A stretch of 13,344 nucleotides of DNA from an uncultured Clostridia bacterium (GCA_947369305.1 CANBLA010000019.1:1-13344), one strand, 5' to 3'; shown: positions 1 through 7,777, numbered from the stretch's first letter. Made by a program: numbers and translations. The notes: generated by a model not told the origin, from the letters alone.

Positions 1-142
1 ACTAAAAAATGAACATAAATGAAAAATTAAGGAAAATTAAGGAAAAAGGAGATTGAAAGAGGAATGGATAAAAATTCCAAACCTAATCATGTATAAAATT
101 GAAAAAATTTGAAAAAAATAAATATATTCCTAAAAAGGCAAG

Positions 143-171
143 TTGAAAAAAGTCAAAAAATATGGTATAAT
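143..171 (+). promoter_or_regulatory. Sigma-A promoter of the M23 peptidase gene
   Basis: The -35 box TTGAAA (143-148) and the -10 box TATAAT (166-171) are separated by exactly 17 bases. A TG at 163-164 extends the -10. The transcript would start near 178 and have a leader of about 80 bases before the ATG at 261. That leader contains a weak inverted repeat (TCTATC 214-219 with GATAGA 236-241) just ahead of the ribosome binding site. Nothing else is recognisable in bases 1-142, which are A-rich and contain only a tandem AAATTAAGGA repeat. Confidence 0.75.
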
Positions 172-260
172 TAAATATGTTGTCGTATTTTTTCGACTAC
201 TTAAAGGAAGAAATCTATCATAGAATCATGTTATAGATAGAATAAAAGAAAAGGAAGTGA

Positions 261-1295
261 ATGTTTATTTTATTAAATTGGGTAAAATATTACACAAAAG
301 AGATTGCAAAAGCCCTAAAAATAACTACTTTTGGCGCCATGATAATTTTAACGGTGGTGTTTATAAAATATAAACCAGCCTATGAGGTTCATTTTTCTGG
401 CGAGAAGTTAGGTTATATTAAAAGTAAAGATAAAATTGAATTAAAAATTAAAAAATATATGGAAGATACTTCTGGTAATGTAGCTTTTAAAGAGCAATCT
501 ACGGTACCAGAGTATGAATTGAAGTTGGTAAATAGGGATAAAAAAACGCAAGAAAAAGAAGTGTTGATGGCAATAGAAAATTCTACGATTGTAACATATA
601 AAACGTATGCAGTAACGGTAGATGGAGTAGTACAAACTACTGTTTCAAGTGAAGAAGAAGCAAAAATGATTGTCACTAATTTAAAAGCAGATGTGGACGA
701 AAATGTAATTGGTTTAAATGTAGGAATTGTGGAACAATATACGACTGATTTGAATCTTCAAACACAAGAAGAAGCAACTGGCATTTTAAATAACATAAAG
801 GTTGCAAAAATTACGGAATATAATGTTAAACAAGAGGAGAAACGTAAGGCAGAAGAGGAAGAAGCCAGAAAGAAGATTATTGCTAATAAAACAATTACTA
901 ATGTCGGAACCATTGCAGGAGTTAATTTATCAAGACCAGTTAGTGGTAGTATCACTTCAAGATATGGGAGCAGAAGTTCTATTCGTTCTGGTGCTCATAC
1001 AGGATTAGATATTGCAACAACAAGTGGAACACCGATTACACCAATTGCTCCAGGAACTGTGACGTATGCAGGGTATAAAGGTTCGTATGGTAATTTAGTG
1101 GTTGTAAATCATGGAAATGGTATTGAATCGTATTATGCACATTGTAGTCAAATTTATACAGTAGTAGGACAGAGTGTAGATAAGAGAACGATTATATCTG
1201 CAGTTGGTTCGACGGGAAATTCAACAGGACCACATTTGCATTTAGAGATTAGACAAAATGGAAATACTTTAAATCCAGAGAATTATTTGTATTAA
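261..1295 (+). CDS. M23 family metalloendopeptidase (membrane-anchored peptidoglycan hydrolase)
   Basis: This is a 344-residue cell-wall hydrolase. Residues 23-36 form one membrane segment (signal anchor), so the rest is extracytoplasmic. Two related modules follow, around 42-72 and 116-149, each with a 'V-x-x-x-G-x-x-x-x-x-V/I-x-S-x-E/D' pattern as seen ahead of M23 domains in clostridial proteins. A Lys/Glu-rich, probably helical linker spans 189-210. The C-terminal LytM/M23 domain (about 225-344) keeps the zinc ligands and catalytic residues: H246-x3-D250, H293 in YYAH, and the HLH motif (H325, H327). It is therefore predicted to be active and to cut peptide cross-links. The ATG at 261 follows AAGGAAG with short spacing. 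The gene has its own promoter and terminator and is monocistronic. The family assignment is secure; the exact bond cleaved is not visible. Confidence 0.93.
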   Translation: MFILLNWVKYYTKEIAKALKITTFGAMIILTVVFIKYKPAYEVHFSGEKLGYIKSKDKIELKIKKYMEDTSGNVAFKEQSTVPEYELKLVNRDKKTQEKEVLMAIENSTIVTYKTYAVTVDGVVQTTVSSEEEAKMIVTNLKADVDENVIGLNVGIVEQYTTDLNLQTQEEATGILNNIKVAKITEYNVKQEEKRKAEEEEARKKIIANKTITNVGTIAGVNLSRPVSGSITSRYGSRSSIRSGAHTGLDIATTSGTPITPIAPGTVTYAGYKGSYGNLVVVNHGNGIESYYAHCSQIYTVVGQSVDKRTIISAVGSTGNSTGPHLHLEIRQNGNTLNPENYLY

Positions 1296-1307
1296 TAAAA
1301 TAGAGAA

Positions 1308-1336
1308 AACGAATCATGGCAATGGTTCGTTTTTTT
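1308..1336 (+). terminator. Intrinsic terminator after the M23 peptidase
   Basis: AACGAATCAT (1308-1317) pairs with ATGGTTCGTT (1322-1331) in a 10-bp stem with one G-T pair and a GGCA loop. A run of seven T follows (1330-1336). It starts 13 bases after the stop codon. Confidence 0.9.
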
Positions 1337-1367
1337 GATGTGAGATTTAAGAGTGGATTTAGAATTA

Positions 1368-1376
1368 TGATATAAT
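1368..1376 (+). promoter_or_regulatory. Extended -10 promoter element upstream of the orphan ORF
   Basis: TGA plus TATAAT (1368-1376) is a perfect extended -10 element. The -35 region is poor: TAAGAG at 1348-1353 for a 17-base spacer. The element lies directly against the first ATG of the following ORF (1377). A transcript from here would begin near 1383, downstream of that ATG. Confidence 0.5.
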
Positions 1377-1412
1377 ATGGTTTCTATTATTTCAGTGGGC
1401 TGGGATACGGGA

Positions 1413-1751
1413 ATGTTTTCGCTTGCAAGAGTGTATTCAGAGGCAATTCTTACGACAGGAAATACCTATACATTCTGGGGAAGAGGTGTGAGTCAAGGAC
1501 ATTCGGATGCTATTCGGAAAATTGATGGTGTCAAAGATGCGAAACAGTACACGATTCCCATTGAAAGTGCTATTGAAGATGTACGTTTAGGTAGAAACCT
1601 GGAATTGACGACAAGAGAAAAGCATTTATGGGATTGTTATGTGGTGGCTGAAGGCAGAACTTATGAAGAGATTGTTATAAGACGAATTTCATACCTCGGC
1701 GGTGTTTTCTCTATGGAGAAGACACCGTTTTATATTATTAATGTTTTGTAA
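1413..1751 (+). CDS. Unrecognised orphan ORF, possibly a gene remnant
   Basis: I do not recognise this family. The frame is open from ATG 1377 to 1751 (124 codons), but 1377 abuts a -10 box and has no ribosome binding site. ATG 1413 is the next in-frame choice, preceded only by a weak GGGA. The central part looks like real protein sequence: a 'GNTYTFWGRGVSQGHSDAIRKI' type segment and 'LTTREKHLWDCYVVAEG'. It is rich in Trp, Gly and charged residues and has no membrane segment. GC content is about 41% over 1381-1620, against roughly 30% in neighbouring genes. A 12-bp terminator hairpin is embedded in the last codons (1700-1727), so the C-terminal residues after about 108 may not be native. Together these suggest an acquired gene or a fragment altered at one or both ends. 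It could also be an intact small protein with an unusual start. Confidence 0.4.
   Translation: MFSLARVYSEAILTTGNTYTFWGRGVSQGHSDAIRKIDGVKDAKQYTIPIESAIEDVRLGRNLELTTREKHLWDCYVVAEGRTYEEIVIRRISYLGGVFSMEKTPFYIINVL
1700..1734 (+). terminator. Intrinsic terminator inside the 3' end of the orphan ORF
   Basis: CGGTGTTTTCTC (1700-1711) pairs with GAGAAGACACCG (1716-1727), 12 bp with one G-T pair and a TATG loop. TTTTATA follows. The stem and tail point to + strand termination. The overlap with the open frame is odd, because the ORF stop is at 1749-1751, after the hairpin. Confidence 0.8.
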
Positions 1752-1788
1752 TTTTTATTCTGTCGCTCTAAACTTCCAATCATTGTTA

Positions 1789-1817
1789 TTGACAAAAGTT
1801 AGTTATTTATATAAAAT
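1789..1817 (+). promoter_or_regulatory. Sigma-A promoter of the glucosaminidase gene
   Basis: A perfect -35 TTGACA (1789-1794), a 17-base spacer and a -10 TAAAAT (1812-1817). The start would be near 1824, giving a leader of about 30 bases with GGAGGA at 1839-1844, 8 bases before the ATG. Confidence 0.85.
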
Positions 1818-1852
1818 TAAATAGAGGGAATGATATTTGGAGGATTTTACGA

Positions 1853-3073
1853 ATGAAAAGGTGCGATGAAAAGTTTAATACATATCATAAAAAATTGTAT
1901 GTTGGTATGACGTTTTTGTTGTGCTTATTTTTTATGCTTTTTATGCTTTTTTTTGCAAGTCAGAATTTGGCAGTAGAGGAAGAAAGTATTACGGAAGTAA
2001 GCCAAAATCCTATTTATAGAAATGCAAATCCATTGGATTTGGATAAAATTATAGAAGAAAATGTTCTTAATAATGTGAAAGAAGAAATGGTTGTAGAAGA
2101 AATTGATTTAGAATATACGACGCGATATAAAGATAATGCGGAATTGGCAAGTGGCGTTGTACAAGTTTTACAGGAGGGGCGAGCTGGAAAGAAAAATGCG
2201 ATTATGATTAAGACTTATCAAGATGAAGTATTGATTGCAGAGCAACAAATGGCAGAAAACATTATTAAAGCGCCAGTTGAAAGAATTGTAGAGATTGGAA
2301 CGGGCAATAAGTATGCTTATAATAAGGCAAAAGAGGGGGATATGGTTTATGTGGTTGCAACATCAGTTTCCGTAAAATTAGAGCCAAATGAAAAGGCGGA
2401 AAAAATCTGTACTTTAAATAAAGATGATGTTGCAAAGATTCTGAAAATAGAGGGTGATTGGTATTTTATTTCAACTGTTGAGATAAAAGGATATGTGCCA
2501 AGTAATTGTGTTACAACTAAAAATCCAAATCAAAAAAATGAGGAAGAAGAACAATTTAGCAAAGCTCAATTAGCAGGAAATTTGAATTTTGAGATGGATT
2601 TAAGAAAACCAAGTGGACTTTCGCTAGCGCAATTTAAAAAAGTTCTTTCTGGAGATAAAAAGGATCAGAAAAAAGTTTTTTCAGATAATGCAGAATATTT
2701 TTATTACATAGAAAAACAATATGGGCTTAATGGCATTTTTGTGGCAAGTGTCGCAATTCACGAAAGTGCTTGGGGAACGTCAACGATTGCAAATCAAAAA
2801 AAGAACTTGTTTGGTTATGGTGCGGTTGATAGTAATCCATATGGAGGTGCTTATTCTTTTGGTACCTATGCAGAAGGAATCGATTTAGTTTCTCGTGTTT
2901 TTGTAAAATATTATCTAAATCCAGCTGGAACAACTATTTATGATGGAACTGTAGCAATTGGAAAATTTTATAGCGGTTCTAATTTGACTGCTGTTAATTC
3001 TCGTTATGCAAGTGATAAAAATTGGGCGAATGCAGTTTATAGGTGGATGCAATATTTGTATGATAAAATATAA
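1853..3073 (+). CDS. G5-SH3b-glucosaminidase cell-wall hydrolase
   Basis: This is a 406-residue extracytoplasmic protein. A hydrophobic segment at about 17-36 after a short basic N-terminus is a signal peptide or anchor. Residues about 85-150 have the layout of a G5 domain (charged strand, 'G..' turn, 'VLIAEQQM' and ending 'PVERIVEIGT'). Residues about 163-221 fit a bacterial SH3 domain (KEGDMVYV, GDWYFISTVEIKGYVPSN). The C-terminal part (about 255-406) is a GH73-type N-acetylglucosaminidase. It has the 'SVAIHESAWGTS' segment with probable catalytic E304, followed by N318-L-F-G and the 'YGGAYSFGTYAEGI' strand and turn. It would hydrolyse glycan strands of peptidoglycan. The ATG at 1853 is set by GGAGGA. 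The gene stands alone behind its own promoter, and no terminator is visible after its stop. The family call is firm; its cellular role (division, growth or germination) is not determinable. Confidence 0.9.
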   Translation: MKRCDEKFNTYHKKLYVGMTFLLCLFFMLFMLFFASQNLAVEEESITEVSQNPIYRNANPLDLDKIIEENVLNNVKEEMVVEEIDLEYTTRYKDNAELASGVVQVLQEGRAGKKNAIMIKTYQDEVLIAEQQMAENIIKAPVERIVEIGTGNKYAYNKAKEGDMVYVVATSVSVKLEPNEKAEKICTLNKDDVAKILKIEGDWYFISTVEIKGYVPSNCVTTKNPNQKNEEEEQFSKAQLAGNLNFEMDLRKPSGLSLAQFKKVLSGDKKDQKKVFSDNAEYFYYIEKQYGLNGIFVASVAIHESAWGTSTIANQKKNLFGYGAVDSNPYGGAYSFGTYAEGIDLVSRVFVKYYLNPAGTTIYDGTVAIGKFYSGSNLTAVNSRYASDKNWANAVYRWMQYLYDKI

Positions 3074-3106
3074 CGAAAAAATGATGAAAAAAATTTAAAG
3101 AAAAGG

Positions 3107-3135
3107 TTGCTATTTTTGCCAATATATTGTATGAT
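3107..3135 (+). promoter_or_regulatory. Probable promoter of the five-gene operon
   Basis: The -35 TTGCTA (3107-3112) and -10 TATGAT (3130-3135) have 17-base spacing. The predicted start is near 3142. A perfect 10-bp palindrome CACATATGTG (3164-3173) lies between that start and the ribosome binding site and could be an operator or simply chance. Confidence 0.6.
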
Positions 3136-3193
3136 ATTAATATTATTAAAAGTATGCCATATACACATATGTGGTAAGAAGGGGTTTGTTAAT

Positions 3194-3598
3194 ATGCTAA
3201 AAAAGGGAATAATTATGATACTAACAATCTTTACAATATTTGGTTCTAGTACAGTATTGGCTATTACTGGAAATGAGGTTTTACAGTCGGATCAAGCAAC
3301 GGAATTAGTAGAAATGAAAGAATCGACTAAAGAAAAGATGAATGAATATATAGAAAAATATGGTTCTGTACCTTATGGGATAACGGCTTATATATTGAAT
3401 GGTGTAAGAATTTATAGTATCCCATTTTGCTTTATAGGAATTGCAATTGGGTCAATTTTTCAGTATGTGATTGGAATTCGAAAATTAGATGTTAGGGATA
3501 AAGGATTTGCATTAATCATAACAGTTGTTACAATTTTATTGATTTGCCAAGTTCTACCACTAATTTTTGCCGTAGTTGTAAACGGTTGGAGGGGGTAA
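3194..3598 (+). CDS. Small signal-peptide protein with two C-terminal membrane segments (pilin/VirB2-like layout)
   Basis: A 134-residue protein of no family I can name. Residues 1-23 look like a signal peptide (basic MLKK, hydrophobic core, cleavage after V21-L22-A23). About 50 polar residues follow (24-72). Then come two membrane segments, about 73-95 and 105-128, joined by a short charged loop 'RKLDVRDKG'. This resembles the architecture of VirB2/TrbC pilins and small type IV secretion components, but no sequence signature proves it. A frame open from TTG 3107 has been set aside: ATG 3194 has AAGAAGGGG at 3176-3184 with 9-base spacing, while TTG 3107 overlaps the promoter. The 3' end contains the GGAGGGGG ribosome binding site of the next gene, so the two are probably translationally coupled. 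Confidence 0.75.
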   Translation: MLKKGIIMILTIFTIFGSSTVLAITGNEVLQSDQATELVEMKESTKEKMNEYIEKYGSVPYGITAYILNGVRIYSIPFCFIGIAIGSIFQYVIGIRKLDVRDKGFALIITVVTILLICQVLPLIFAVVVNGWRG

Positions 3599-3604
3599 TT
3601 ACAA

Positions 3605-6600
3605 ATGAAAGTTTTATTTGCAGTAAATAGTGAAAGTGTTTCTGAGGCGATTATTAAAAAGTATCAGAAGGATTATAGGGAAATTTTATCTTATAAAAAT
3701 GTTTATTATTTTAATGCAATACAAAAAGAAATACAACACGATAAATCTTATGATAGAATTATTATAAGCGAAGATTTAGAACCGTTTTCAAATAATAATT
3801 ATGAATCCATTGATAAATTCATTTTTGAAAAACTTGATGGTATTAGTGATGAAGCGCATGATACGCAAGGAAATGAGATTTCAATTATTTTAATTTGTTC
3901 AGATAGACACACGAAGGGAAGTTCATTTTTAGTAAAACTCTTTGGAATTGGTGTATATAATGCGCTTCTAGGAAATGATCGAAGCATGGAAGAAGTTTGT
4001 CGTCTTATTAATAAACCGCGTACGAAAAAAGAAGCGAAAATATATTACAAAATTGACACGGATGATGTGAATTACAGAGCGGAAAGTGAAAATGAAGTAA
4101 GCGAATTAGAAATTCAAAATATTATATCACATTTTAAAAAATTAGGTAAGAATACAGAAAAATATGCAGGTAGTTTTGAAAATATTGCAACACAATATAC
4201 GGATGAACAATTGAAAATTATTATTAATTGTTTGCCAATGAGTGTAAAAGCAATTTTGGAGGAAAACTCAAGTAAATATCAAGATATTATGTCTGTTAGC
4301 GGAAATATGATTAAAGGTGTCAAAAATAACAGTATGTTAACAAGAGAAGATAAAAGAAGAACGGGACTAAAAATAGATTTGATCGAAAACAAAATGAATC
4401 AAACTAAAATGACAAAACCGATTGTTATCCCAAATTCTGTGAAAACGACAAAATCAGATACAGATAAAAGAGTTATATCAGTACCTAATCAGGTACAAAA
4501 AACTGGAAATGTTATGCAGGCAAGAAGAGTTGTTAAAAGAAATAATCAAGAAATCGATGATGAGCAACTTGTGACACATAAAAACGAGACACCAAGGAAA
4601 GTTGTTTTAGGAGAAAATATGGATGAAAATAAAATAAATCAAAACCCAAGACGAAATATGGATGAAGATGATAGATTAATAAGAAAATCGAATGAAATGA
4701 TAAATGGTAATGAGTTTGATGAAGTTAAGACAAAGTCTGTAAAACCAGTACGTAGAACAACAAATTTGCAAGGAGAATCATTAGTAGAGAATCAAGAAAT
4801 AGATGTATTTAGTGATTTAGAAGAAATTGATTTGCCAGATTTAGATTTTGAAAATGATGTAGTGAGAAATTCAAATATGGTAAGTTCAGAAGAACTTCAA
4901 GGAGCAGAGCCAATTAAGAAAAAGAGAGGAAGACCACGTAAAAATCCAGTTGATACAACGCCAAAGCCAAAAGGAAAAAGAGGAAGACCACGTAAAAATC
5001 CACTTCCAGAAGTAACTGAAGAATCACAGGAATTTGATGTGTTCTTGGATGAAATTGAAGAGCCTGTATCAATTAATAAAATACAACATGATAATGAATT
5101 GCCAGAGCTTGAAGAGACTTGGCAAAATATAGAATTTGATGCTTTTTCAGACTTAGAAGAAGATGGAAAAGTGATAGAAGAAGTAAAAGATGAAACATTT
5201 TCAGATGAGGTTTCATTACCAGAATTGGATGAATTAGAGGATCTTAATTTTGGTGATGAGGATGAAGAAGATGTGTTGCCCGGATTGACAGAAGAAGCAT
5301 TTGACGAATTTAATGATTATGATGAATATGGAGAATATCAAACAAAAGCAAAAGAGGTTTTAGAAGATAAAGAAGTAGATGATTTGTATCAGAAAGATAT
5401 TCTAGATTTAGAAGAAATAGAGTTACCAGAATTTGATGATATGGATGATTCATTCAATCCATTGGAAGAAGATTCAGAAAATGGTTTGTTATCGGAATTT
5501 GATGATGAAGAAGATTTATTATCAGCTGTTGAATTTGAAGAAGATGATACTTTAGAAATGCCAACAGAGGATCACTTATTCTTGAATGATCAAGATAATA
5601 CAAATGAAACAAATAACTCATTTGAGACAACTGATCCTGCTTTTTCAGAAATTAAAAATTATGAAAATCCAATACCTTCTAATGATTATGCGAGTTCATT
5701 AGAAAGTATTGCGTCTCCAATTGATTATTCGATGTCAAGTTTAAATAGTTTGATGACTAAAGACAAAAAAATTGTAACATTTTTAGGAAGTACCAAAAAT
5801 GGTGTATCTTTCCTTGTGAATAATCTAGCTGAGATATTTGCATCTGTTGGTATTGATACAGCAATTTTAGATATGACAAAAAATAAGAATTCCTATTATA
5901 TTTATACACAAAATGAAGAAAATTTAAGAAAAATTGCTTATGCATCTCTTGAAAAATTACAAAATGGTATTGCAGAAGGTATTAAAGTAAAACAAAATTT
6001 GACGGTATATACAGCGCTTCCAAATGATGGAAAAGATTATTCGAATGCAGAACCAATTTTATCAAGTTTAGTACAAAATCATTCATTAATTTTAATTGAT
6101 TGTGATTTTGATACCAATGCATCGTATTTTGCAAGTTCGCAAGAAATTTATTTGGTACAATCCATGGATATTTTAACCATTCAGCCACTTACTGCGTTTT
6201 TAAGAGATTTAAAAACGCAAGGTGTTTTAGAACCAGAGAAAGTAAGAGTTGTTATTAATAAAGAGTTGAAAGTACGTGGACTTACAAATAAAGCTATTAT
6301 TGGAGGAATGTCATTTTACAATGATCCTGCTATGTCATTTATGACGGAATTGTTCAATAAAGATAGTGTGAAATATTGCAGTATTCCATTTGAAGAAATG
6401 GCTTATTCAAAATATTTAGAGGCAATGCTTAATTGTAAGGTTTCAATTAATGGGTACTCAAAGAATTTTATGAGCAAACTTAGAAATTTAGGAGATATGG
6501 TTTATCCATTGACAAGTAGACAAACATACTCATCAAAAGTGACACAAAACTATAATCAAGGTGGTTTTTCAAATAGTATGAACAATACTTTGAATAAAAT

Positions 6601-6616
6601 GAAGAAAAAATTTTAA
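3605..6616 (+). CDS. Large AT-hook protein with receiver-like N-terminus and degenerate ParA/MinD (TadZ/CpaE-like) C-terminus
   Basis: This 1003-residue cytoplasmic protein has four regions. Residues 1-140 alternate strands and helices like an atypical receiver domain (MKVLFAVNS; DRIIISEDLE; SIILICSD; GVYNALLGND) but lack the usual acidic pair after strand 1. Residues 140-395 are mostly polar and basic. Residues 438-466 carry two near-identical AT-hooks (KRGRPRKNP twice, 18 residues apart), a minor-groove AT-DNA binding motif. Residues 396-680 are strongly acidic and contain four 'LP-acid-L/F' repeats. Residues 720-960 fold like ParA/MinD/TadZ: strand, P-loop position 'GSTKNGVSFL' (728-737), helix, and Walker B-like 'LILIDCDFD' (828-836). 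The P-loop lysine before S/T is replaced by valine (G733-V734-S735), so ATP hydrolysis is doubtful. The last 40 residues are polar and basic. The domain order resembles TadZ/CpaE localisation proteins, but the middle is unusual. Function is inferred only: a DNA- or pole-binding scaffold. The ribosome binding site is GGAGGGGG at 3588-3595. Confidence 0.8.
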   Translation: MKVLFAVNSESVSEAIIKKYQKDYREILSYKNVYYFNAIQKEIQHDKSYDRIIISEDLEPFSNNNYESIDKFIFEKLDGISDEAHDTQGNEISIILICSDRHTKGSSFLVKLFGIGVYNALLGNDRSMEEVCRLINKPRTKKEAKIYYKIDTDDVNYRAESENEVSELEIQNIISHFKKLGKNTEKYAGSFENIATQYTDEQLKIIINCLPMSVKAILEENSSKYQDIMSVSGNMIKGVKNNSMLTREDKRRTGLKIDLIENKMNQTKMTKPIVIPNSVKTTKSDTDKRVISVPNQVQKTGNVMQARRVVKRNNQEIDDEQLVTHKNETPRKVVLGENMDENKINQNPRRNMDEDDRLIRKSNEMINGNEFDEVKTKSVKPVRRTTNLQGESLVENQEIDVFSDLEEIDLPDLDFENDVVRNSNMVSSEELQGAEPIKKKRGRPRKNPVDTTPKPKGKRGRPRKNPLPEVTEESQEFDVFLDEIEEPVSINKIQHDNELPELEETWQNIEFDAFSDLEEDGKVIEEVKDETFSDEVSLPELDELEDLNFGDEDEEDVLPGLTEEAFDEFNDYDEYGEYQTKAKEVLEDKEVDDLYQKDILDLEEIELPEFDDMDDSFNPLEEDSENGLLSEFDDEEDLLSAVEFEEDDTLEMPTEDHLFLNDQDNTNETNNSFETTDPAFSEIKNYENPIPSNDYASSLESIASPIDYSMSSLNSLMTKDKKIVTFLGSTKNGVSFLVNNLAEIFASVGIDTAILDMTKNKNSYYIYTQNEENLRKIAYASLEKLQNGIAEGIKVKQNLTVYTALPNDGKDYSNAEPILSSLVQNHSLILIDCDFDTNASYFASSQEIYLVQSMDILTIQPLTAFLRDLKTQGVLEPEKVRVVINKELKVRGLTNKAIIGGMSFYNDPAMSFMTELFNKDSVKYCSIPFEEMAYSKYLEAMLNCKVSINGYSKNFMSKLRNLGDMVYPLTSRQTYSSKVTQNYNQGGFSNSMNNTLNKMKKKF
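4925..5002 (+). repeat. 24-base direct repeat encoding the two AT-hooks
   Basis: The same 24 bases occur at 4925-4948 and 4979-5002 (beginning AGAGGAAGACCACGTAAAAA), 54 bases (18 codons) apart and in frame. Identity down to synonymous positions points to a recent internal duplication of the AT-hook unit or to selection against drift. The intervening 30 bases encode a Pro/Lys/Thr linker. Confidence 0.85.
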
Positions 6617-6640
6617 AAACGAAATATAGAGGTGAATATT

Positions 6641-7777
6641 TTGATAATACTAGTAATAATCATTTTATTATTGGTCATAGGTGTATTAGTTGTATATAAT
6701 GTGCATATTCAGAAAAAAATAGAATCGTTTAATAACATCAACCAGAAAATTAACAATTTGAGTGTTTTGCAGGATTTTATGAGCATTGCAGGAGAAGAAG
6801 AAACCGTTGATCAAAAATTAAATAAAATTAATGAAATCATTATAGAAAAATATGATATAAAATATTCTACTATAGTAGTGTTTAATGGTGCTGAATACGT
6901 GATAAAAGCATCGAATGTAGATGCCAAACATTTTGAATCTTTAGCCAATTTGCATACTGAGGAAATTTTTCAAGATAGTGTTGCAACTGCTACACCAAAA
7001 TATGTTACAATTGAGTCAGAAAATGAAAAGTTACCTTACCAAAAAGTGGAAATGGGAAGAGCCAAGTCAGCTATGTTTTTTCCGCTTTATATAGATAATA
7101 TCTATATTGGGTATTGGATTATGGAAAGTGGAAAAATGCATGCTTTTGATAATACTGATACAACCATTATTGAAGTTGTTAAAGATAATATTGTTTCTGT
7201 TTTACAAACAACAGCATATCAAGAAACCATTGAGAATATTGATCGAATTGATCAATTTACAGGACTTCATTCAGCTGAATATTTATATGGAAATGCAAAA
7301 AGAATATTTTCGAAATATCCCACTTCTGCAGTTTGTATGTTTCGAATTACGAATATAGAAGAAATTAATGAAAAAGTAAGCCGTCAAATGGGAAATGATA
7401 TCATTACAGAAATTAGTAATGTTATTAAATCAAAGATGGCTGCACAATATATATTTGTAAGATACATGGGACCTAAATTTATGATTGTTTTTTCTGGAGT
7501 AGAAGAAGGTAGTGTGGAAGATTTCTTAAGTACATTAAAAGCAGAAATTGAAGAAATTGAGTTGATTGAAGAAGAACAGGAAGTTCAAAAAGTACGCATT
7601 ATTAAAGGGAAAAAAGTAAGAGTACGAGAATTAAAAGAACAGCAGATAGCATCTCCTAAATTGAATTTTGTGGTTTCTACGTATTATAAAGGAACTGGAT
7701 TGGAACAATTAAACAAGAAGTTAGAAGAATATATTGATAATGCTCCAAAAGAGGAAAGTCAAATTAATTATATATAA
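6641..7777 (+). CDS. Membrane-anchored GAF protein with degenerate GGDEF domain
   Basis: A 378-residue protein. An N-terminal hydrophobic stretch (about residues 1-21) anchors it, and the remainder is cytoplasmic. Residues about 47-192 fit a GAF sensor domain ([37 protein letters not shown]). Residues about 203-367 follow the GGDEF fold: 'DQFTGLHS' replaces the D-x-LTGL-x-N entry, and '[12 protein letters not shown]' stands where R-x-GGDEF should be. The catalytic GG(D/E)EF signature is absent, so diguanylate cyclase activity is not expected. A charged Glu/Lys insert (about 305-333) precedes the last strand. I chose TTG 6641 because AGAGGTG (6628-6634) sits 6 bases before it; GTG 6632 overlaps that site and is the alternative. 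It follows the AT-hook gene by 24 bases with no terminator and probably shares its transcript. Confidence 0.82.
   Translation: MIILVIIILLLVIGVLVVYNVHIQKKIESFNNINQKINNLSVLQDFMSIAGEEETVDQKLNKINEIIIEKYDIKYSTIVVFNGAEYVIKASNVDAKHFESLANLHTEEIFQDSVATATPKYVTIESENEKLPYQKVEMGRAKSAMFFPLYIDNIYIGYWIMESGKMHAFDNTDTTIIEVVKDNIVSVLQTTAYQETIENIDRIDQFTGLHSAEYLYGNAKRIFSKYPTSAVCMFRITNIEEINEKVSRQMGNDIITEISNVIKSKMAAQYIFVRYMGPKFMIVFSGVEEGSVEDFLSTLKAEIEEIELIEEEQEVQKVRIIKGKKVRVRELKEQQIASPKLNFVVSTYYKGTGLEQLNKKLEEYIDNAPKEESQINYI

Noticed and set aside
64..96. Ten-codon ORF (MDKNSKPNHV) near the window start
   Set aside because: Its ribosome binding site is badly spaced (GAGG touches the ATG; AAGGAG is about 12 bases away) and nothing else supports translation.
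182..197. GTCG/CGAC inverted repeat in the M23 leader as a terminator
   Set aside because: A four-base stem with the T-run in the loop rather than after the stem. Not a terminator.
228..236. Two-codon upstream ORF (ATG TTA TAG) in the M23 leader
   Set aside because: Too short to judge, and it could be chance in AT-rich sequence.
3107..3193. Extended N-terminus from TTG 3107 for the small membrane protein
   Set aside because: It overlaps the -35 box, lacks proper spacing from a ribosome site, and would bury the clear signal peptide that begins at 3194.
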